Source: Topomyia yanbarensis (lineage: Eukaryota; Arthropoda; Insecta; Diptera; Culicidae). Taken from it: a DNA stretch of 64,000 nucleotides. Below, piece by piece: positions 10,707 through 22,500 of the stretch. Location: the NCBI RefSeq assembly GCF_030247195.1, contig NC_080671.1:429846539-429910538 (forward strand), in the 5' to 3' direction. Both the position numbers and the translations under genes were made by a program. Numbering within the stretch: the stretch's first letter is position 1; the number at the start of each line of letters is the position of its first letter. Under the pieces are notes generated by a model. It was not told the DNA's origin. It made no database searches and saw only the letters and a program-made list of their open reading frames with translations.

Positions 10707-11076
10707 AAACTTCTACACTTCAATATAATTCTGAAAAGATATTAACAAACAATTCGTACTGATTTCCATAGAAACGTGCACATGTGCGAAAGTCTAAATG
10801 AATTGAGAAGGTATAAGCAAAATTTTTCAGAAAATTGTGGGCAATAAGAGTTACTCAGAAATACTCAGATTAACTCTAGAATACGAATATTACTCGCTGT
10901 CTTGCACCTCGGTATTAGGCAAACTTCGATGGACATTATTTAGGAATGGCCCTCTATACCACTTTTAAAGTCATTATTTATGGGTCATTTTGTATAGTCA
11001 ACAACACTTCCGACAGCCGGCTGTTCGGAGCTCAAGTTGTTTTCGATGAAAAAACTCTTGATAAACTGTTACCCAA

Positions 11077-11162
11077 GGCCCTATTCTCACAGTCACGTCA
11101 CCTAGTGACTAGAAGGAAATTTTCCTCTAGTCACTAGGTGCAATGACTGTGAGATAGGGCCC
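11077..11162. mobile_element. 86-bp hairpin MITE, copy 1
   Basis: Near-perfect palindrome: GGCCCTATTCTCACAGTCAC, then CTAGTGACTAGAAGGAAAT, a tiny loop and the reverse complement. A second copy lies at 29939-30028. Confidence 0.75.
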
Positions 11163-11552
11163 CCAGAGTTTAAAAGCCTTAACATCTAGAACATTTACAT
11201 ATCGTACTGTCAAAAAACTATTCAAAGTTTTTATGCATGAAAATATATTCTTGGCCGCATCGCTTGCCTGATGGGAATCCTGACTAACAACCCACACACT
11301 GCCCAATCAGTGGTACTTATGGGAGTGTCACTGAGTCGGGGCTTTCCGTTAAGAAAGTACCACATCAACACTTCGTTTCCCATATCCCAAGTTACGGTAA
11401 AGATGGTCGTGGCCCGCAATGCGGGTTCTCAGGCGAAATTCTCTTTTGGACTGGATCAATTGTTATTCCCAAACAATGCTCCCCAAGTAGTCTGGCTGGA
11501 AATGAGCGTCATCAGTCTGCAATCTGCGTGCAGTATACCGTGCTTACGCAAC

Positions 11553-12047
11553 GCAATAACTCAAAAGTACCTTATTCAACGGAAGACCCTAATAGAAAAA
11601 AAATATACACGAACTTTAACTCACAATGCAAGATTCCACATATTGTTTGGATGATACCCTGAACAGGTCGTTGGGCTCTTAAATCATACGATATTTATCA
11701 GGGGAGCTCGACTGAATCGACTCTCTCGTTTTGATTTGGACACTAATAAGTGCGAATGAGATAAAAACTCAATACTCAACTCATGTTGAAATTGAAAAAA
11801 ACCTTTTCTTTGCGTTATTTTATTTTTCAGATTTACTTTTATTTTTTCACGCATCTCTTTTATTCCATCGTCTCCGGTTTGAGCTAGCTCGATGCGAAAT
11901 ATTTCATTGGTTGATGAAATATTTCGAGACACATGTGCTTATCGTGCTTATGGGTGTCTAAATTGTTTCGCGAACAGCGCTTGTATGAATTGCTGGATAG
12001 AAACAGATTGGAGAGTCCAAGTAAGTCGAAAACCGCTACACCGCATA
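11553..12047 (+). repeat. Dispersed repeat, copy 2
   Basis: Uninterrupted partner of 6180-6995, sharing GCGAAATATTTCATTGG and GAGTCCAAGTAAGTCGAAAA. The preceding stretch 11230-11540 looks like a further repeat fragment but was not assigned. Confidence 0.6.
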
Positions 12048-13438
12048 ATTGATTTATTCGATCGATTGTGGTTTGATCGATTTTGACACTCGTTTGATTT
12101 AGCTGTCGTTAGGTTGAGAATGCAAAACAAATTTGTTGGAATTCAGATTAAGCTTGCAACTTGCGTTGCAATAAAAATTGCAACGCATCAAATTTGAAGC
12201 AAGGCGTCACTTCTGGAGCACAACATTTTACCAATGCTGAATTCAAATATACTTAAAAAAATCAAATTTAAATTCATTCAGTGAATACAGTCGAGGCGAC
12301 AACTAACAGAGATTTTGACAATTGAGGAAAGCGTTCACAAAGAATTTCGCTTCAAGGAAAAACAAATAAAATTTACTATATATGCTCTTAGTTTCGTTTT
12401 AATTTCAATGGTCTCAAAATTACATTTAACTGTTGTGTTGTATGCGTTAGTTATTTAGCTAAAACTTATCATCTACGAATAAGTTCCTTTTTCTCGCCTA
12501 TCTCTGCTGTCTGTGGTTAGTATTCGTGAGATTTTTCATTTATTATATATGTTTAACATATATTTCTGATAGAATTCTTAGTTGTGAATGTGTTTTGTTG
12601 CATTGCATACTATTATCGCGCTTAAATATTTAACCATTTTCAGTTCGACTGTGCTATCATGTTTTGTTTTCTGTCTATATCTCTATATATGTATATAAGG
12701 ATTGCTTCACACCAAAATTTCCCAAAATGCGAACTGAATCGTGACGTTACCTCAATGTTGCTAGATGTATCAATTGTAACAACAGGGAATAATACTTTCA
12801 TTTGATTCGCTTTTAGTAACACTTGTTTGCTACTTCTGCTACGATCGCTTTTCCTAACCTACGGCAACTGTAACAGTAATGTTTAGTTCTTTTTTTATGT
12901 ACACGAGTTGAGTTAGTTCACTGAAGAAGCTTGGAAATGTTTCGGTTAGTGATACATACTGTGAGAAGTTTTCAAAAATCATACCGCAATCCTAGTAGAT
13001 GTTGAGTATTTACAAGGAAATCTAGAGTAAAGAACTGTGTTTCCTTCTAGCTAGAAGCTCTTCTGATCTATATAATAAACAGGATTTTTTCCTACAATTG
13101 TATTGAAAAAGGCAACATTTGGTTCCTTCCAAGGAACATGAGAGTAAAACTAAACAAACAGCTGATGAACAACGGCTCTCCCTCTCTTGCGTTTGCGCCT
13201 GTTTACCCGCTAGTACTATGCAATAGTACTAAATAGTTAAATAGTTAAATAGTTCTACCACAGTAATTCTATGATTCGATATTCCGGTCCAGTCGATTCC
13301 TTCTGCCATTTGAAAGCATTGCGGGGGGTACAACAATCACATTTATCACACCAACGGTAACGGCGGTAAAGCCTTTTAGCAGCAGTGGTGTCCACTACTG
13401 CGCTGTGGTCATTTCTAGTCGTAGAAGTAAAGCTTTTG
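12048..13438. other. Downstream flank and probable 3' UTR of FCHo
   Basis: AT-rich, no gene recognised on either strand. It contains short tandem repeats (TATATATCTC-like near 12675, TAAATAGT near 13232-13250). Confidence 0.45.
12539..12544 (-). terminator. Candidate poly(A) signal of FCHo
   Basis: AATAAA on the minus strand about 900 nt past the FCHo stop. 12545-13438 has no other recognised feature except AT-rich short repeats (a TAAATAGT triplet near 13232-13250), so it may be 3' UTR. Confidence 0.25.
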
Positions 13439-13560
13439 CTATCCCGAACCGCCGGACCCGGCCGATTTGGTACTGTACGGACTGGGAGAAAGGATACCCG
13501 CGTTCGGAGGTGTCGGTGTTTTCAGGCCCCGTACGCCGTCCGCTTCGCAAATGTACTTGC
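13439..13560 (-). CDS. FCHo: FCHo terminal coding exon
   Basis: 122 nt, entered in phase 1 after CGTTTCTCAG|GC. It encodes (G)[18 protein letters not shown], then [19 protein letters not shown] and a TAG at 13441-13439. FCHO2 stops about eight residues after the RF motif (GRYLADC), so this protein carries a roughly 34-residue Pro/Ser/Gly tail beyond the domain. Confidence 0.9.
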
Positions 13561-16500
13561 CTGAGAAACGTAAAATAATCATATGAGAAAATTTGGTTTG
13601 GTTCGCTTTCATCAACTCCAGACAATAACGGAAAATGCTATACATTTTTAGAGATCGATTTAAAGACTTTTTTTTACTTTTGTGACCTTACCCGAAACGA
13701 AGCGTCTCTTAACCAATGACAGTCTGTATCCCGTTCCAACCAGCTCGAACTCGATACCGGACAATGTGGTGCCCTCGCAGTTGAACTGGGTGGAAATAAT
13801 AGCCGGATTCGAGGGTCCCGAACCGACCTCAAGTCGTGCCCGTAACGTGTCCACACCTCCGTTGTCCGAGTGCTGCGATATGTCGGTAAAATTCCACACA
13901 AGCCGGTTAGATTCGCCCTGCCTGTTGTTCGTTTGGGACAAACAAAAGTTGAGATTGGAACAAGTGGAAAATAGTACCGAACCTTACCATGCGGAATGTG
14001 GTTTCGATTGTACGTTTTTGACGCTCCCGTCCACCGGGACCGATATCGACACGTTGAGCAGTGGCGAAGCGACGGCCATCGCGTGGCTATTGTACTTGTA
14101 GTCGATTTTGATGTCCGTATGTTTTTGTTCGCACTTCCAGTAGGAAACCAGCTGGAATGGACACGAGGAGGCCCCCGGTTTCGCTTTGATCTGGTACTTT
14201 AGAATATCAACATTGAAGTAGGGGGCGGTTGGGTTCTGTTCCGACTGCCGCCGCAGGATTGACGTTAATACTGGCATGTTGAATTCCAACGTTGTGCTGA
14301 AGGCGGTCGATTGCAGCTTGTCGATAGTAATTAGCTGCTTGTTTGGCAGGAAATTTTCTAGATTCTGCAAGTTTTTGACTCGGAAGGCCAGCTTTGCCGG
14401 GTTAGGGTTGTTGGCTAGAACGTTCACAATGCCCGCCGGGAAGGAAAGCATCATATCGCCGGACATTTTAACCTGGCAACGGGTTTCATCGGAACCCCTG
14501 AAAAATAGATATAATATAACTTACTAAATCGATTAGGCTGAAATATTCTCCTACCTGAAGTAAGCGTGAATGATTTCGTGGAATGCAACAGCGAGGGGTA
14601 TTGTGTCGGACATGCCGATCGTTAATGGCGATGGTCCCCGCGATGATCCGATTCCCACGCTTGGACTGCGGAATTCCAGACTACCGACGCTGTCGGCGCG
14701 GGCAATCTGCGAAGCAGGACTTATCCTACCTCGAACTGAAAAATACAAACAGAATTAGATTTTCCCTGTACGCATGCTACTATCGGAAACCGAATCTTAC
14801 CAGCAGCTTCCGATCGTCGGGATGGTGGCCTCGGTATTGCTATGCTACTACCACCAGCGGATGTTGGCGTAGGAATTTGTCGTTGCGTCAATTTCGATAG
14901 GTTGGCCGAAGCGGGCGCCGAGGCGCTAATGTCTCCGACCTCGGAAAAGATGTCCCCAAGATCCGCGTAACGGTTGCTGGAAGGTGTTTCATTCTAGACA
15001 TTGACAGAGCGATTAGTTCAAAGCGTTACTTACTTGGAAGCGGTGGTCATGGATAGCGTGGGGCTCTGCAGCGGTGCGTACGGATGTACCGCTGTCGGTG
15101 TGGAAGCGTTTGAAGCGTTTGGACTAGTGAGATGTGTATGGTTGTTTAGCAAGCCAGCCGATTGGCTAGCGCTTCCGAGTTGCTGCTGGCTATGGCCATG
15201 ATTAGTCGGGTGGTGCGAGGACGAAACTGACGACGAGTGGTAGTGATGCTGGTGAGTAAAGATAGCAGTATGATTAAGTGCCGGCAGTTCGGTACCTGGC
15301 TTGTCGCCAATTTGCTGCGATACGGATTGTGACCGCTTCATGCGTAACAACATTCGGTCGTACGTTTCGGAGCTGCGTCGGCCCTGTGTCGTAGGGTGTA
15401 GGTATGTGTTTTTTGGTTATGTCGAAACAATCAGATGGTCGTTATGGTGATGACATTCAACGAGCGATATCGGTTGACGAGACACGCATACACAAATGAG
15501 ATGAGCACATGAATGTTGACAGGTATCAATGGGAAACGGAAATAACGGCAATTATTAGTGAATGAGGGAGACAGTTCTGAAATGTAGGATCACACCACAC
15601 AATTCCGAAGCAAAGTGAGGACATTTCTAGGGTCAGATAAAACTAAAGAAGGGATGCATTGTTTTTTTCTACGTTTGCTACATAAAATGCGCTGAACGGC
15701 GTGCATGATTCAACAAAGCATAGCAGAATAAAGTATGAGTTATAAATTACACCCATCTCCTGCCTACTCAAGTTGATTTGAGCGAACCCAATAAACCGAC
15801 TTCTTCAGATGAACTCTGAGTTCTGTGAATTGCTCTTTATTTTAATGTGCAAGATTGTCCGACAGAGTACAATCTAAAAGAATACAAATCTGAAACAAGT
15901 TGACTCCTAGGTGCGAGAACATAAAATCTACGAAGGAACACGTCAGTATGGAGCACAGTTCAGTCAAATTCTAATAGCAGAGAATTCGCTGGAAGTAGGT
16001 TTTTCCCGTCTATCAGCGATTGTATTCTTCGATGGGTAATCGATCGTTCTACAGGTCAAGAATTTCATCCCTTTTTTACAGAGCAATTTTAGAACCATCC
16101 GATTTCTTTAAAAATACACTAAAATTTTTAAAATACATCTATTTGCTTTGAGTGAAACATTGCATATCCACCCGATTTTAACATTATTCGCCTCGATCCA
16201 GCTCTCTTTTATGGAGTTTACTTTAGAGTATCTTTCGAGTCTAGTCTGCAGATAAAAGGATCCTGGAAAGTATTAGACGGTTCCCCAACGGTTGTTTCCT
16301 TTATCTTCTTATTTATTTGACACGGCTCAACGCGTTAGCATAACTGAGCCGTGGATCTTGTTTTTACAAAATGAGAAGTAATAAGAGAATGAAACTTAAT
16401 TACATCTCACTACCGTCGTTGGATCTTATTGACGCAGTTTACTGCTGCGTGTTTAGATCTTGTTTTATGGTGATGAAGCTGCATTGCTCGGTGCACTGCA

Positions 16501-19500
16501 CTGTAGATCAATTAAACTGCCTTCTCTCGCGTTATTGTTCATACCTATTCTGCTTTCTTGATGTTCACGGTCAATTGTTCTAATTGATCGCTTTTGTAAA
16601 TCTCTCCTCTTCGGTGTTCGCTTCTTTGTTGATGTTGTTTGGTTGATCTGTATATAATTCATCGTATGAACGGATAGGTTTGGTCAGACGCATTCTCATC
16701 ACACGAACACCATTTGGAACACCCGGAAGAAGTTCCTCCAAGTATCAGCATGGACAAAATCCACTTCTCCGTTTCTTGACATGTATTTTGTAATCACGAT
16801 GCGGGGATAAGTCATGCAAGCGAACTTCTATAGAATCATTGCCAATATAGTCGGGGATGCTGATTTTAACGTTGCCGCATTCAGCTGTACGCTGCATATT
16901 GGTCCGCGAAACGAATGATTCCGCTTGGGTAATGTCCTTGAACATTATTAGTCCGCAGTGGGGCTTGCTTTTTCTGTGTGTCGATACTCATCACAATTTG
17001 CACACGGTAGGTAGAGGCAACGTGTTTGTGCGCTGAACAAAGAACAAGGCGTTGTATATTTACATTCGATCTGGGAGGAAGAAAAACCCTACGCGCTAGA
17101 ATTTCCGGTCTGCAGTGCGAAAGATTCTCGTATGTAGTAATCTGAAGGATTGTCATGGTTGGGTGGAACTATGTGTTTTTCTAGCATCGGGATCTTTAAG
17201 CGGTTTCAAATGTACCAGCGACCGACGATAATCGTGTTTATTTACGTTCACCAAATACGATCAGTCATGTAGTTAAAAAACAATTTTTTCAGGCATGTAG
17301 TTAAAAACAATAAAAAAATTTCTGCGAAATCAGTATTTTTTATTAAAAACAATTCTTCAAAAAAAACAGCAAAGAATAATGGAGAAGAGGCCCTGATGAC
17401 CGTACGATGCAAGTTAGTCGCAATGCTCTCCCAAGAGTACTGGACGGCACTGACGTCTATCTTCCGGATAATATTCCGGATCCTAGTGGTCCACTGCTTC
17501 GTATCATTGGCCCGCCAATTATTTTTGTACACTAGAGCACTGAGGGAGCCGAAAAATCCTCAATGCTACGGTACTGCGGCAAGTTGGTCGGGTTTCTTTC
17601 TTTTGGCACGTAAGGTATCTTTTCTGCTCAAGATACTCCAGCGTGTTCTTGGCGTAATGGGAAGACGCCTTGTCTGACCAGAAGATATACTTTCCATCCG
17701 CATGATTTTTCCTGGGATGGCCCACCTCACACCCATACACATTAGACCTCTCCACATTTTAAAAAAGTTTTGAAATATACATCGGTCAGCCCAAATTCTT
17801 GTTCTAGGTGTGAATTTAAGAACTTTCGCCAAAAATGGCTTAATTTGGACATGATTTAGAGGTGTCTCCAATCAAAAATCGTATTTTTGATATGTTTCTA
17901 TAGAAAGATCACTTATACTCTGATTTAATAGGCCCTACATGCCAACATATCATCATAAGTTGTTTCTTAGACATATCTTAACATGTTTTAACAGGGGAAC
18001 ATAGCTCTAATCGTAATAGAAAATTTGTTAACTGGATTTTCATATAGAAAGGTATATCAAAACCAAGGAAAATTAGTAGTATTTTTTCTTGGTTTTGGTA
18101 TTCTTTTTTATATAAAAATCCTATTAACAAATTTTTTATTGTGATTAGAGCTATGTTCATCTATTAAAACATGTTAAGATATGTCTAAGGAACAGCCTTT
18201 GATGATATGTTGGCATGTAGGGCCTATTAAATCAGAGTATAAGTGATCTTTCTATAGAAACACATCAAAAACACGATTTTTGATTGGAGACACCTCTAAA
18301 TCATGTCCAAATTAAGCCATTTTTGGCGAAAGTTCTTAAATTCACACCTAGAAGAAGAATTTGTGCTGACCGATGTATATTTCAAAGCTTTTTCAAAATG
18401 TGGAGAGGTCTAATACACATCTTTTGTAGTGTGGAAGGTTTACGAGCAGATATCTTTCGATAATATTTTTCACTCATGCGAGATTCCTTCAATGTTTCTT
18501 CACTTCCGTGTATGCCCATCCTTCTCTCTTATAAATCCAAAGGCCTCTGCTTCACAAATATCTTGCAAGCCTGCTTGAATTCTCTTAGGATATTAGTCCG
18601 CTTGGCCTATTCTGGTAATGTGTTGAACAAATTGTAGCCTGTATAAAATAAGGAGTTCTGCGTACAAGATTTCTTAGCGTTCAACAATCTCAGATTGCCA
18701 GCTTGTCTGATGTCATAACGGTGCACATCTCTTCCTTACACAACAGTGCTACCCAGGTACTGCGGCGTCATTCCATTTATTACTCGGAAGATATGTGTTA
18801 TATTCAATACGTTGCTAAACTGACATCCAAACAATAACTATTGAGCATCAAATGTCGCGGAGTTAGTCTATCACATCATAGTAACAGTCGCATTACCTTG
18901 TTCTGTCTGCATTCGCTTACGCTGTTTCTTGGTAGAAGAACAGAATAGAAGCACAGTAATCAAAATGGGGAGCTATTATGGTCTTGTAAACTGTTATCTT
19001 TGAGTCAAATGTGAGAAACCTATTAATCCTACAAAGAACGCCAAACTTCTTGGCAGCTTTCCGGACTGTATAGTTCACGTGTTCATTAAAACTTAGCTTT
19101 TCGTCCAATGTTGCCCCAAGATATTTGATAGTTGCAACTCGTTCAACTATCTCTCCATATATTTCAACTGTTGCAGTACTTTCATTCATCTGCCGCGTAG
19201 TTACAATAATATATTTGGTCTTGGAAATGTTCAGTTTGAGGTTTATTTCCGCATTTTGCAAAATGTTTTTCATGTCGTTAATGTATAGGATAAACAAAAG
19301 TGGTCCTAGTACACCGCCCTGTGGTACACCAAAGTTAATTTCGGCTTCCGATGATGTAGCGTGGTTGTACCTTGTTACTTGCGTACGTCTTTCTAAGTAA
19401 CTGCGAAACCACGCAAGAGCATTTCCTCTTCTATATATACAATTCAAAGTTTGTATGTATATGATATAACGGCTTAACCGATTTCCGTAAAAAATATGCA

Positions 19501-22500
19501 CAGTAGGAATTTATTATGGCGCGTGTTTGTATGCATTTGGTTGGGGATTATTTGCCCGGCAGATGGCGCTTCGGGACAAATTGTGTTTTCCTCTTATTTC
19601 GTTGAAAGTCGCAGCAACGCGCGATAGCTATTAGCTAGGTATTACCATATTTCTCCAAAACGCAAATCTGTTTACGGCGATCAATTTTTTCAAATGCTCG
19701 TTTCAAGTCAACAAAAACTGCCACGACAACAACTTTTCCATTCTCAATAGCCTGCTTACATTTCAACAATAATAGATTAAGCGCTGTTTCACACGAATGA
19801 TTTTTCCGGAATCCTGAGTGTTCACACAACAGTATACCAGCACTATCTATAAAGCCCATAAATTGTTCTTTCACGACCGTTTCTAAAACTTGCTCGTAGA
19901 TCGGTAGCATATTTATCGGCCTGCGATCCTCTGCTCGTGATGCATTTGGAACTTTTGGAACTAGAATTACGACCGTCTTCTTCCACGCTTCCGGAAAAAC
20001 ACCTTGCCGGAGCGACTCATTAACAAGTGTTAACAGTTTGTCAGCAATTATGTCACCAGCCCCCGCTTAATAACATTGTCCGTTCGCGAGCAATTTTTAA
20101 GGTCCGTGACAATCTCCTTAAGTTTAACCATATTGATAGGCTTGAAAACACAAAACTGATTTTGGGTTGGCTATTCCTCCACTAGTCGCCCTGAAAGTGA
20201 TGGAATAGCTTCGTGAATTTCTTCAACGCTTTTGATAAAAAACTTATTAAGTTTTTTCTGCCGTAATTTCGTCAAAATACACCTCGTTCGAACCATCAAA
20301 AATAACATTTGAACTGATATATTTTTTGCTAAGCGAAATTCACGCACATAGCTCTCAGAGTTTTTTGTTTCTCTAAATAATCTATACGCACTATCTCTTT
20401 GGGATTTCATCGATGCCAAACGAGGTCCAAACCATTTATTTGGTCTGGAAGAATTATTTACACGAACTTCGGTTAATTGAGCTACTGCACTAGCCAAAGC
20501 GGAACTAAGAACTTGAGCTTTTCCCTCCGCTGATGCTATATCATCCAAAAGTGTTCTGTCGCTTCTGAGAATGCTTTGTAGTTTTTATTTCGAGTACATT
20601 TTCCATCATATATGTGTGCTTTAAGAACGGCAGGAAAATTTTCTCAACACACTCGTCCTGGTACACTTGTTGATTGATGGCCAGACCGCTCGGCTTGAAC
20701 CACGGCTTCGAAATCCATAATCCATGTACAACATAATTTTTTTTATTTATTTTGGGGGGTTGTGGCCGACTTGTCGCTGGAATAGTAGCTATCATTTCCT
20801 GGAATGTGGGTATTCGAGAGCGGAAAGTAGCTTTTGTCGTCCAGCACGAACGACATCCTGCGGTAGTTCTTAGTCATCCACCGGCACTGCGACTTCACGA
20901 TCGCTATCTGCTCGTCCATGCACTCGAGCAGCGTTGCCAATGTTCCAGATTTATCTGGAATCTTCCAGATTTTTCCCAACTAAACAGACATTCGCTCAAG
21001 TCAGACATTTGGCCAGATTTTTAAAATTTTGCCCGATTTTTTCAGATATTCTGAGTTCTACGTTACAACCCAGCGGGTATACCATTATGCCAGATTTATC
21101 CGGAACAGCCAGAATGTTTTAAGCTTTCAACAAAAAGTTAAATCTCTTATTCTTTCAGATTTTTAAATTATAGAAGTTGTTACACACAAATTTTGGAAAT
21201 TTGGGTCATATTCCATAAACTCACGTTCCATGAAGACAAAAATGTATGCCAACTTTCGATGACTTTGACAAGTGACAGATTTTGTTAGATATTTTTAGTT
21301 GAACAGTTAGATTATCTTCGAAAAATAGTGGCACCACTGCACACGGGGGACCGAGTCTTCTTCCGACAGATGATGTTCTCCATCTTGAGGGTTCGGTGAA
21401 TCAAGGTATGGGAGCAGTGATATTTTCGGCTGGTGTCACGCAAACTCTTTCTGTCCTTGTTGTCGAACAGTTTTTTCAACGCTTCTTTCTTCTTCTCCTT
21501 CGTCAATATCTTCGCCGGACCGTCGCTACCGGTCTTCCGTTCCACTCTCAGGGATGCCAGGATCCGGTAAACTGTACTCACGGGAACGTTTTCGTCTCGA
21601 AAGTGGTCTACCGTAAAGTTTTTTTTTCACGATGACATGCGTTTCGTAAAACCGTACAACGCGCTCGCGGAGTGCTTGCTGTTTCGACGCCATCTCCGAT
21701 TGAACTGACAGCACTTGAGCGAAACAACAAACATGCCACTTCTAGGAAGTCCAGAGAGCAATTCTCTTGTAGAGAAAAAAAAAATTCGCTCTTTACTTTA
21801 ATTACAGAAAGGTATTGAAGGGACGGGTATAGCGTAGTTGGTAAATCGATTGCCTTGTACGCAACTCACCTGGGTTCGATTCCCAACTCCGCACATACGG
21901 TTAGAGACTTTTCCAAGAGATTTCTCTAACCCGAAAAGAGACGAATGACCATAATGTTAAATCTTCTATAATCAAAATTTAAAAAAAAGGTATTGAAATC
22001 ATTCTCATTTTTTATTGAACACCCGTTATGGTTATGTGAAAGATATGGTTCATGAATCTAGGTGCTGTTGAATTATTCAGATCCAGTGCCTAATACTGAA
22101 TCTGAACATTAACTACCGTCCTCTGGCCATATATTTGGGGGTTTCAGCGGATACGCCAGCTAAGTATAAACATGTGTAACATGTGGGCATAAATTTAAGT
22201 ATCGCTAATTTCATCCTATTGAGGTTTAAGAAGAGAAATTTTGAAATGGCGTATCACGAGCCTAATAAATTTAGAGAACTCGTACAATGAGGCAAGGATG
22301 TTTAAACATCAATATCAACGTGCTTTTCTTTTTGGGTTTTGGTCGGTCAGGTGTCCACGTAAAAGCTCAACCTTAAACGGTTTCAGTTTAAACGTAGTTT
22401 CTAACATTGTGTCTCTGGCTTATGGATGTTCGGAATTTTACAACCGTGCCACCACAACGACAGATTACCCGCTAGCTATCGATAATGCGCGAAGTTAGAA

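Larger units (their letters stand above)
17260..21693 (-). pseudogene. Tc1/mariner-superfamily transposase, split into three pieces
   Basis: Reading the minus strand: N terminus from ATG 21693 ([20 protein letters not shown], then [14 protein letters not shown] helix-turn-helix [19 protein letters not shown] and [18 protein letters not shown]). It is interrupted by a hAT-like MITE (20929-21339). The middle follows ([52 protein letters not shown]). The C terminus is about 3 kb away ([30 protein letters not shown] with the third acidic residue, then after a frameshift [16 protein letters not shown]). The first catalytic acid is in LDDKSYF and the second in [10 protein letters not shown]. Frameshifts and insertions make it non-functional. 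The middle and C-terminal pieces overlap by about 13 bp at the break, as expected for a target duplication, but could instead be two separate copies. Confidence 0.75.

Noticed and set aside
13682..14101. 139-codon plus-strand frame
   Set aside because: It lies opposite FCHo mu-homology exons and spans a real intron. It is a shadow frame.
20743..21122. Open frames spanning the 20929 junction
   Set aside because: They cross from transposase remnant into an inserted MITE and are chance fusions.
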